Positions 5,652 through 12,118 of a stretch of DNA of 40,881 bases are shown piece by piece. The position numbers and the translations under genes were made by a program. This DNA comes from a virus. A model generated the notes under the pieces. The model saw nothing but the letters and a program-made list of their open reading frames with translations, made no database searches and had not been told where the DNA came from. The stretch is from positions 1 through 40,881 of IMG/VR virus record IMGVR_UViG_3300043540_000449. One strand, 5' to 3'. Every line of letters begins with the position of its first letter. Within the stretch, counting starts at the first letter, position 1.

Positions 5652-6530
5652 TTATTGAAGCCATTGTTTTGGCACTTCCCAATTTTTAATTCCCCAGCTT
5701 GAAAAAGCCTGCCTTGTGGCGTTGATAAGATTAAAGTCTGGTTTGTCGGTATTAAAATGTTTTTTGTTTAACCTGTCTATATGCTCCTTCATACCAGAGG
5801 GGAAACGGTCTGGGGGAGTTTCGTGGTACTGGTGAAATGAGGTTAGCCGTTTGTCATAGGAGAACCTGTACCCCGCCTTCCAGAGCCGTATTCCCATTTC
5901 CCCGTCCTCAAGCCCGATATGGGTCTCATCGTCATATCCTCCGACATTAAAAAATATTTTTCTAGGGATACCGATATTTCCTCCAAAACATGCCAGTCCG
6001 TCGGAGAGATCGTTAAATGTTTCATCTGGTTTTGTTTTATCTATTTTTTGAATTCTCACATCCGCCTCTTTCATATTATTTAGTATAAAGTTACCCAATC
6101 CTTCCTGATTTCGTATATTTGCGGCAATAATTTCGGGAGACATGGGGTTCATCCAATGATACGCTCCGATAATAACCCGATTGGGGTTTTTTTCAAAATC
6201 TTCTCTGTAGTAGGATAAGGCGTGAAAGGGCAGGCAGACATCTGAGTCTACAAATACCAGCAGTTTAGAGGTCGGATCGGATATGAAGGCGGCAAGGTTT
6301 CTTGGGGTTGAGGCGTTCCATGTTCCAGATTTATGGTTATTGAAGACATAACGCAGGTTAAATACCTGTTTGAACCCTTCAACCACCCAATAGGTATCAT
6401 CGGTGGAGTTATCGTCCGAGACAATCACCTCATACTCGTTTTTAGGGAGAGACTGGGTTTGGAGGGCAAGAAGTGTTTGTCTCAGGTTTTTTGCCCTATT
6501 TCTGGTTGGAATGATGACGCTTATAGTCAT
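5652..6530 (-). CDS. family 2 glycosyltransferase (292 aa)
   Basis: Classic GT2 start: ISVIIPTRNRAKNLRQTLLA, then EVIVSDDNSTDDT, and the DxD motif FVDSDVCLP near residue 96. In the second half GGNIGIPRKIFFNVGGYD and GLEDGEMGIRLWKAGYRF match the galactosyltransferase-like C-terminal region (the ED pair is the likely catalytic base region). Size and domain order are normal for the family. Its ATG overlaps the stop of the preceding gene by 4 nt (ATGA at 6527-6530), so translation is probably coupled. Soluble, no membrane segment. Confidence 0.9.
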   Translation of the reverse strand: MTISVIIPTRNRAKNLRQTLLALQTQSLPKNEYEVIVSDDNSTDDTYWVVEGFKQVFNLRYVFNNHKSGTWNASTPRNLAAFISDPTSKLLVFVDSDVCLPFHALSYYREDFEKNPNRVIIGAYHWMNPMSPEIIAANIRNQEGLGNFILNNMKEADVRIQKIDKTKPDETFNDLSDGLACFGGNIGIPRKIFFNVGGYDDETHIGLEDGEMGIRLWKAGYRFSYDKRLTSFHQYHETPPDRFPSGMKEHIDRLNKKHFNTDKPDFNLINATRQAFSSWGIKNWEVPKQWLQ

Positions 6531-7183
6531 AAGTTTTTTCCTTCAATTTCATAATGATTAAGTATTTTTCCTTTAATATCTATCAAGTGAAGTCCGTTAT
6601 TAACTTCCGTTCTCCCAAGAGATACAATTTTCAGGTGTCTGCATTCGCCCTCAACCTGAACTATTTTATATCCCGCTCTCCGAATATTACTGGTAAACCA
6701 GATATCGTGCATTCCATATACTTTATGGGGGTCTTGTCCTTCAAGCCAGCGCTCCTCGTTTATTGAATATGCCTTATCCGCCCTGAAAAAAGGGAGGGGG
6801 ATTTTATCAAACACTTCTCTTTTTACCAAGGTCATCCCCAGCCCGCAAAAGAGGATTTCTTTTGTAGAGCGCCGATATTGTATAGTTGAGTAGTTATTGT
6901 GCATCGCATAGTCAATGCACGCCGCCCCCACTTCTTTTGGTTTTATCGCCTCAAGAAGTTTTGGCAAGGCATTTTTGATAGGAACGGTATCTTCCTCTAT
7001 AAAAAATATATAGGCAGGACTGTCTTTAAGAGCTTTATTTACCAATTCATTTTGAGCTTCGGGAATGGGAAGGTTGTGGGAGAAGAAAACTTTAATTGGG
7101 TAGGCGGAGCGCATTTTTTCAAGTTCCTCTAGAACTTCGGTAAATACCAGACCACGACTTGGAAGAACAACGTTGATACGCAT
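6527..7183 (-). CDS. glycosyltransferase-like GT-A protein (218 aa)
   Basis: First gene of the leftward set. It starts MRINVVLPSRGLVFTEVLEE and has a DxD-like acidic motif in IFFIEEDTVP near residue 80. It continues with GAACIDYAMHNNYS, GLGMTLVKREVFDKIPLPFF and a conserved-looking GMHDIWFTSNIRRAGYKI. This order fits GT-A transferases in which a late (H/E)D is catalytic. The ATG lies 7 nt from a good -10 box, so the mRNA is predicted to be leaderless. Donor and acceptor unknown. Confidence 0.75.
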   Translation of the reverse strand: MRINVVLPSRGLVFTEVLEELEKMRSAYPIKVFFSHNLPIPEAQNELVNKALKDSPAYIFFIEEDTVPIKNALPKLLEAIKPKEVGAACIDYAMHNNYSTIQYRRSTKEILFCGLGMTLVKREVFDKIPLPFFRADKAYSINEERWLEGQDPHKVYGMHDIWFTSNIRRAGYKIVQVEGECRHLKIVSLGRTEVNNGLHLIDIKGKILNHYEIEGKNL

Positions 7184-7190
7184 TTTGTAT

Positions 7191-7220
7191 ACTATATCAT
7201 AGTGTCTGCTTAAAAATCAA
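7191..7220 (-). promoter_or_regulatory. promoter of the glycosyltransferase genes, leaderless geometry
   Basis: Minus strand: TTGATT (7220-7215), 18-bp spacer, TATAGT (7196-7191). Only 7 nt separate the -10 from the ATG at 7183, so transcription would begin at or next to the start codon. Similar over more than the two hexamers to the divergent promoter at 7231-7259. Confidence 0.65.
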
Positions 7221-7230
7221 TAGGAATGAG

Positions 7231-7259
7231 TTGATTTTTCAGAAATAGTATGATATGGT
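7231..7259 (+). promoter_or_regulatory. divergent promoter of the packaging module
   Basis: TTGATT (7231-7236), 17-bp spacer, TATGGT (7254-7259). It shares TTGATTTTT-n-AG and TATGATATrGTA with the opposing promoter, so the pair forms an imperfect inverted repeat centred near 7225. The ATG at 7274 lies 14 nt past the -10. Confidence 0.55.
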
Positions 7260-7273
7260 AATAGCATACGTAT

Positions 7274-7531
7274 ATGAAAGTAAGAGAAATTCCTCTACCC
7301 GTATTTGTTAGGCTTGCTGCGGAGCAAATGAAAAATCTTCCTGTAATGGTTACTCTTTTTGGAAAGCCGTATGCCCGTATTACCAAGTGCTCCGAAGAAG
7401 AAATTAAAAAATATATGGAGGATAAGGAAAATGAAGGGAAACCAAAATTCTATTTTACCCCGCAGGGAATAAAGATGTGCGTTAAGCACAATGTTATGTT
7501 TCCTTTATGCGACTGCGGCAAGGAAATTTAA
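7274..7531 (+). CDS. small protein with C-terminal cysteine/histidine cluster (85 aa)
   Basis: First gene of the rightward packaging module. The N terminus (MKVREIPLPVFVRLAAEQ) leads into a segment like PVMVTLFGKPYARITKC, reminiscent of a small antitoxin-like fold, followed by an acidic helix. The C terminus CVKHNVMFPLCDCGKEI has Cys-x2-His and Cys-x-Cys, a probable metal site. It ends 2 nt before the terminase small subunit gene. No SD; the leader is very short. Not recognised as a family. Confidence 0.65.
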   Translation: MKVREIPLPVFVRLAAEQMKNLPVMVTLFGKPYARITKCSEEEIKKYMEDKENEGKPKFYFTPQGIKMCVKHNVMFPLCDCGKEI

Positions 7532-7533
7532 AT

Positions 7534-8040
7534 ATGAGAGACGAAATAATTAAGGGTTATGTAGTGAAATATACCGATGATAAGGGAAAATTAAGAAAGC
7601 GTAGGATAACGAAACGTCAGGTGGCTTTTGTGGAAGGACTGATGCAGGGAAAATCTCCATACCGATCCGCCTTAAATGCGGGATATACCAAAAACTCAGC
7701 GCAAGAGGTGCGAAAAGAAATTATGGCTGGTAAAGCGGTAAATGCCCTTATGGATAGTATTTCCTTGAAGGTTGAAAAACTGGGACTGACGGAGGATTTT
7801 ATCGCAAAGAAACTATGGCAATGGTTCAATTCTAAAAAAAAGATTTTTAATAAAAAGGGAGAGGTTATAGGTGAGGTTGAGAACGAGGATATTCAGATAA
7901 AAGCGTATGACAGGTGGAAAGAAAGACGGGAAAAACAGGATAAAATTAATCTCCCTGTCCGAAAGATTACCTATGAGGAGTTTATCAGAGGGGGTAAGGA
8001 AAAGGGAGAAGAAAAGGAGGACCTATCAGCAAATCCATAG
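7534..8040 (+). CDS. terS: terminase small subunit (TerS, 168 aa)
   Basis: DNA-recognition subunit of the packaging motor. The ATG at 7534 is chosen because it follows the upstream stop by 2 nt; an earlier in-frame ATG (7507) would overlap that gene. Residues 30-62 read RQVAFVEGLMQGKSPYRSA then LNAGYTKNSAQEVRKEIM, the HTH region typical of phage small terminases. A coiled segment (KVEKLGLTEDFIAKKLWQWF) and a charged C terminus follow. The position directly before TerL supports the call. Its TAG stop overlaps a possible ATA start of TerL. Confidence 0.85.
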   Translation: MRDEIIKGYVVKYTDDKGKLRKRRITKRQVAFVEGLMQGKSPYRSALNAGYTKNSAQEVRKEIMAGKAVNALMDSISLKVEKLGLTEDFIAKKLWQWFNSKKKIFNKKGEVIGEVENEDIQIKAYDRWKERREKQDKINLPVRKITYEEFIRGGKEKGEEKEDLSANP

Positions 8041-8105
8041 GGTATCAATACTATAAAAAAGCGATTGAACTGTCGTTCCTTATTGTTAATAAGGAAAATG
8101 TTGTT

Positions 8106-11100
8106 GTGCCTTTTAAGCTGAACGAGGTGCAGGATATGTTTTTGAGGGAGGCGACAGGAGCGGATATTATTCTTAAATCACGCCAGCAGGGGTTATCAAG
8201 CCTCATACTTGCCCTGTTTACGGTAGATTTTTTGACGGTTGAAAATGTAAAAAATGTGGTTATATCTCACGAGCAAAAGGCGACCATAAGACTTTTAGAC
8301 AGGGTTAAATACTATCTTAATTCTCTTAAAAAAACGTTTAAGGGTGATCCTCCATTTAATCTAAAATATAACTCACGCTATGAAATGGTCAATACCCAAA
8401 AGAACTCGGTCTTTTATATAGGGACTGCGGGGGGCAGGGCTTTTGGTCATGGAGACACCATAAACAACCTGCATTTTTGTCTATCAGAGAACAATATGGT
8501 TATTGGACACAATGGTTTTGTTGACAAAATTAATAGTCTTGGAACATTAACCAAAGATGTCAGAACTGGAACGGGGTGTTTAGCCGAGGTTAAATGTCTT
8601 TCGAAAAAGACAACTAAAAAATTGGGGCACGACCACTTATTGAGTATAAAAAGTTTTGGCAACCAATCTCTTCCGCTAGAAGTAACCCCAGACCATAAAA
8701 TTCTTACCAGGGAATTTAAGACAGGAAAACCTGTTTGGAAACGGGCTGATGAATTAACAAAGAAAGACTATATTGGTTTTCCTTTGAACAACCCTAGTCA
8801 TAAAGTTAAATTTTTTCGGGTAGATTATGTAAAAGGATATAAATCTGGAGTAAAAACATTTCAGCATACACTATCTCTAAATTATGATTTAGGTTTATTA
8901 AGTGGATGGTATTTGGCGGAAGGCAGTATTATCAAGGCTAAGTATGGATTTAAAGGATTTATTTTATCTGTAGATACTGATGAGGAAAAAGAAATTAAAA
9001 ATTTAATTAACAAGTTTAGTGATTTGATTCAAAGCGTAGGCGTGTCTATAAATAAAAACAGTAGAAGTAAGAATATTAGGATTTATTCTCGTCCCCTTGG
9101 GAAATATCTAATTGAGTTGTTTAACGAAAAGGATGGTAAAAATATTCCAGATGTAGTATGGAATTATCCAAGAGAATTTCTTTTAGGTTTAATTAAAGGG
9201 TTGATTTTAGGTGATGGTTCAATCAAAGAATCGAGAAGCGTTAGCTTTTCTTCGGTAAGACCACAGCTTGTAGTTCAACTAAAAAGACTCTTAATTTCTC
9301 TAAGAATCGGTTATCCATCAATTAATATAACTCCTGCGTCTAAAAAGTGGAATCGTAACAATAGAGAGAGATGGACACTTATACTTTTTGGTTCGGCAAA
9401 TATAAAATTAAGGAGAATACTTGGGTGGAAGATGCCAGATTTTAAAACACACCCTGTTTTGAGAAAAAGACATTCCAATTGGAATTTCGGACGCAAAGAT
9501 TGGCGGAGGGGTAAAGATTATTATTGGTCGAAAATAACATCTATAGAACAAATTGAAGCTCCAAAATTTGTTTATGATTTGGTTTTGGAACACCCTTGTC
9601 ATTCTTATACTACAGTATCTGGGGTTGTGCATAATTCGGAGATCAGTCGTTACCAGGATGCCGAACGAATTTACACGGGAGTTATTCAGGCGGTCCCAAA
9701 AGACGGGCGTATCATAATCGAAACCACGGCCAATGGTTACGGAAATTTCTTCTATAAGCTCTGGAATAAAAATGTCAGGGGAGGAAGTTATACTAATCAT
9801 TTTTTCCCGTGGTTTAGGTCAAAAGAATATACGCTCCCCGTACCGAAAGGGACAGAATTTACCGAAGAGGAGTTAAAAATTGCCGAGAAGTATGGACTTA
9901 CCAGAGAACAGCTCCAGTGGAGAAGATGGAAGATTGAACAGTTAAACGGGGATGTTGACCGCTTTAATGAGTCGTTCCCCGCAACGCCAGAGGAGGCATT
10001 TATCGTATCAGGAAATCCCGTTTGGAGTTCAAGTTTAATGAAAGAGTATCTTTTGCGGGTAAAAAAGCCGATGGTGGTTGGCAATCTGGTCGGGTATAAT
10101 AAAAATGTAACGGTTGAGCGAAATGAGAAAGGATACTTAAAGATATATAGGAAGCCGCAGGAGTTTCACCGTTATGTAATCGGAGCGGATGTTGCCGCTG
10201 GGAAAATGATCTCCAGCGAAGGAGATCTGCCAGATACCGATTATTCCTGCGCCCAAGTAATTGACGCCAATACATTGGAGCAGGTGGCGGTATTTCATGG
10301 ACGGATCGACCCCGATATGTATGGTCGTCAGCTTGAACTTTTGGGGACGCTTTATAATAATGCTCTTATTGCGGTTGAACGGAACTCTTTAGGTTTGGCT
10401 ACGCTTATCACCCTTCGTGACTTATATTATCCAAATATCTATTTTAAGGAACAGTTCGGTCTTATTGCCGAAAAGACAACTTCGGAAATGGGTTGGGAAA
10501 CAACCTCCGAAAGCAAGGGACTTATGATCGCCGACACAACACGGCTTCTTCGGGAAAAAAGGTTAGTCATTTATGATGAGGAAACGATAGGAGAAATGAT
10601 GTCGTTTGTCAGAACCCCATCTGGTCTTGCCGAAGCAATTCCTGGAGCTCATGACGACAGATGTTTTATAGCGGGAACTAAAATACTGACAAGTAGGGGT
10701 CAAATAAACATAGAAGATATAAAAGTTGGGGATTTGGTAATGACAAGAAAGGGATACAAACCAGTAGTAGCTACTGGTTTAAGGTATGACTATGTCATTG
10801 AAAATAAGGCATTACATCTTATAGGAACACCAGATCATCCTATAATTACTAAAACTGGCACTTCAAGGCTTGACAACATTAAAGCAACTGATATACTATA
10901 CATATGGAACGAGAAACTATCATCTATCGAGGAAAGAAGTATCACCGATATCCTCAATCAAAAAGAAGACAGTTACAAGTCTATTTCTGGAGGCACGATA
11001 AATGGAAATCTCCCCCCTTTGCGCTTCATAGACAAATTTGGATTGACCACTTTGGGAAGATCCCTAAGGGATATATTATTCATCATAAAGACGAAAATCC

Positions 11101-11672
11101 TCTTAATAACACTATCAATAATCTTGAATGTATTTCGGTTAAAGAACATAATGAAAAACATTTTACAGAAGAGAGAAAACAAAGGAGTATTGAGAATGGT
11201 AAAAGGCAAGCTGACCGTCTTGTTAAACAACTTAGAGAATGGAGAAAAAATAATCCAGAAAAAGCAAGAGAAATATATCGGCAGAATGGGAAAAATCAAG
11301 CTCAGAGAGCCGTTAAGACACTTGCCGAATGGAGAAAGAATAATAGAGAAAAATTCGAAAGAATATGTAGAGAAAATGGTAAAAAACTCAATCAGTGGAT
11401 GTGGGGGAAAAAGAGCGGTTTATAATCTAAAAGTAGCTGATTGCCCCGAATACTTTGCTAATAATATACTTGTTCATAATTGTATTGCCTATATGATTGC
11501 ATTACAGATGATTGGAAAGCCACAAGCCCGTCAGAGAGGAAATGAGATTGAGAGGCAGGATTTGGGAAGTGAGATTTTTTATATCAACAATGTTCCCTTT
11601 AATAAGGAAGGACAACCTATAAATCCAGAAGATAGTATGGACGTTTCAAATAATGAGGATTTTGTTTTTTAA
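8106..11672 (+). CDS. terL: terminase large subunit (TerL) precursor with two inteins
   Basis: ATP-driven DNA packaging motor and nuclease. The Walker A variant KSRQQGLSS lies at residues 24-32. Walker B is split by intein 1 (INNLHF joined to SEIS), followed by coupling motif IIIETTANGYGN. The RNase H-like nuclease shows VIGADVAAG, IAVERNSLG and GAHDDR, the last split from CIAYM by intein 2. Removing inteins (residues 125-510 and 853-1125) leaves about 529 residues, normal for TerL. The GTG at 8106 is the only standard start, but the frame stays open to 7998 and family-like sequence (LSFLIVNKEN) precedes it. The real start may be ATA 8037, which overlaps the TerS stop. Confidence 0.95.
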   Translation: MPFKLNEVQDMFLREATGADIILKSRQQGLSSLILALFTVDFLTVENVKNVVISHEQKATIRLLDRVKYYLNSLKKTFKGDPPFNLKYNSRYEMVNTQKNSVFYIGTAGGRAFGHGDTINNLHFCLSENNMVIGHNGFVDKINSLGTLTKDVRTGTGCLAEVKCLSKKTTKKLGHDHLLSIKSFGNQSLPLEVTPDHKILTREFKTGKPVWKRADELTKKDYIGFPLNNPSHKVKFFRVDYVKGYKSGVKTFQHTLSLNYDLGLLSGWYLAEGSIIKAKYGFKGFILSVDTDEEKEIKNLINKFSDLIQSVGVSINKNSRSKNIRIYSRPLGKYLIELFNEKDGKNIPDVVWNYPREFLLGLIKGLILGDGSIKESRSVSFSSVRPQLVVQLKRLLISLRIGYPSINITPASKKWNRNNRERWTLILFGSANIKLRRILGWKMPDFKTHPVLRKRHSNWNFGRKDWRRGKDYYWSKITSIEQIEAPKFVYDLVLEHPCHSYTTVSGVVHNSEISRYQDAERIYTGVIQAVPKDGRIIIETTANGYGNFFYKLWNKNVRGGSYTNHFFPWFRSKEYTLPVPKGTEFTEEELKIAEKYGLTREQLQWRRWKIEQLNGDVDRFNESFPATPEEAFIVSGNPVWSSSLMKEYLLRVKKPMVVGNLVGYNKNVTVERNEKGYLKIYRKPQEFHRYVIGADVAAGKMISSEGDLPDTDYSCAQVIDANTLEQVAVFHGRIDPDMYGRQLELLGTLYNNALIAVERNSLGLATLITLRDLYYPNIYFKEQFGLIAEKTTSEMGWETTSESKGLMIADTTRLLREKRLVIYDEETIGEMMSFVRTPSGLAEAIPGAHDDRCFIAGTKILTSRGQINIEDIKVGDLVMTRKGYKPVVATGLRYDYVIENKALHLIGTPDHPIITKTGTSRLDNIKATDILYIWNEKLSSIEERSITDILNQKEDSYKSISGGTINGNLPPLRFIDKFGLTTLGRSLRDILFIIKTKILLITLSIILNVFRLKNIMKNILQKRENKGVLRMVKGKLTVLLNNLENGEKIIQKKQEKYIGRMGKIKLREPLRHLPNGERIIEKNSKEYVEKMVKNSISGCGGKRAVYNLKVADCPEYFANNILVHNCIAYMIALQMIGKPQARQRGNEIERQDLGSEIFYINNVPFNKEGQPINPEDSMDVSNNEDFVF
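8478..9635 (+). mobile_element. intein 1 in TerL with LAGLIDADG endonuclease (386 aa)
   Basis: Protein-splicing element. The first residue is Cys (CLSENNMVIGHNGF). Block B is LEVTPDHKILTREF. The C-terminal blocks are FVYDLVLEHPCHSYTTVSG ending VVHN, with Ser as the +1 extein residue. Two dodecapeptide motifs, LLSGWYLAEGSI and LLGLIKGLILGDGSI, mark a LAGLIDADG homing endonuclease. It interrupts the Walker B motif, a typical conserved insertion site. All splicing residues (Cys1, TxxH, His-Asn, Ser+1) are present, so it should splice. Confidence 0.95.
10870..10897 (+). promoter_or_regulatory. promoter inside intein 2 for the nested HNH gene
   Basis: TTGACA (10870-10875), 16-bp spacer, TATACT (10892-10897), then 6 nt to the HNH ATG at 10904. 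It lies within the intein coding sequence. The geometry equals that of other leaderless promoters here (for example before 11721 and 30442). Confidence 0.6.
10904..11425 (+). CDS. HNH homing endonuclease nested out of frame in the TerL intein (173 aa)
   Basis: Complete gene with ATG and TAA, lying wholly inside the intein 2 reading frame but shifted. The N-terminal YRGKKYHRYPQSKRR is followed by the HNH core: ALHRQIWIDHFGKIP, GYIIHHKDENPLNNTINNLE and EHNEKH, near residues 40-88. This is the HNH type found in phage intron and free-standing homing enzymes. The C terminus has two copies of an EWRKNNxEKxxxIxxxNGK unit, a likely DNA-binding extension. A promoter-like sequence lies 6 nt upstream and there is no SD. 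It probably mobilises the intein or itself. Confidence 0.85.
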   Translation: MERETIIYRGKKYHRYPQSKRRQLQVYFWRHDKWKSPPFALHRQIWIDHFGKIPKGYIIHHKDENPLNNTINNLECISVKEHNEKHFTEERKQRSIENGKRQADRLVKQLREWRKNNPEKAREIYRQNGKNQAQRAVKTLAEWRKNNREKFERICRENGKKLNQWMWGKKSGL

Positions 11673-11685
11673 TTTAAAAATATAC

Positions 11686-11713
11686 TTGACAAAGCATATA
11701 TTTGCTATATCAT
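11686..11713 (+). promoter_or_regulatory. promoter before the 11721 gene, leaderless geometry
   Basis: TTGACA (11686-11691), 16-bp spacer, TATCAT (11708-11713), 7 nt to the ATG at 11721. It sits in the short gap after TerL and would drive portal-region transcription. Confidence 0.6.
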
Positions 11714-11720
11714 TTATTAT

Positions 11721-12113
11721 ATGATTGAAATTATTGCTTTGCTGGCGGCAGTTGTTTTTTTCTTCTTTCTTTACCATAAGTATTTTATTGAAACGGAGTT
11801 CAATAATTTATTTCATTTTATTGATAGTATAGATAAATCCGTTACATTATCTGGGGAAGAAAAAAAGAAAGAAAATGAAATCATTAAAGGAGAGATAAGC
11901 GAACTTAAAAAAGAACTCAAAATAGTATCAAAAGAACTGTCTGAAAAATTAGAGAATATAACTAAAAAAATGGTTGTGTATGAGGAAAATGAAATTGAGA
12001 AAAAAGAGAAGGAGGAAGTTCCCTTAAGTGAAGAATACCGCATTCCCATTGTTGATGGGATGAAGGTAAAATTTGAAGGGGATGATAAAACATACCCCAT
12101 TAAAATTGAATAA
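11721..12113 (+). CDS. small membrane-anchored coiled-coil protein (130 aa)
   Basis: Residues 3-19 (EIIALLAAVVFFFFLYH) are one transmembrane segment. Residues 45-95 form a charged coiled coil (KKENEIIKGEISELKKELKI and onward), and the C terminus is a short beta-type tail (YRIPIVDGMKVKFEG). It lies between TerL and portal and ends 5 nt before the portal ATG. A predicted leaderless promoter precedes it. Function unknown; a membrane role in entry or assembly is possible. Not a recognisable spanin, since no lipobox is present. Confidence 0.7.
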   Translation: MIEIIALLAAVVFFFFLYHKYFIETEFNNLFHFIDSIDKSVTLSGEEKKKENEIIKGEISELKKELKIVSKELSEKLENITKKMVVYEENEIEKKEKEEVPLSEEYRIPIVDGMKVKFEGDDKTYPIKIE

Positions 12114-12118
12114 TTAGT

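Larger units (their letters stand above)
10662..11480 (+). mobile_element. intein 2 in TerL with an out-of-frame HNH gene inside (273 aa)
   Basis: Inserted in the nuclease active-site motif HDDR/CIA. It begins CFIAGTKILTSRGQINIEDI (Cys1), has GTPDHPIIT as block B and ends VYNLKVADCPEYFANNILVHN split as VYNLKV...ANNILVHN, with Cys as +1 residue. The splicing halves are residues 1 to about 82 and the last about 25. Between them the TerL frame translates into featureless K/I/L-rich sequence. The same DNA encodes an HNH endonuclease in the -1 frame (10904-11425). Splicing residues are intact. Confidence 0.93.

Noticed and set aside
10904-11425. Group I intron explanation for the HNH gene
   Set aside because: The intein splicing ends and the open TerL frame explain the insertion; no intron core or split extein codon is needed.
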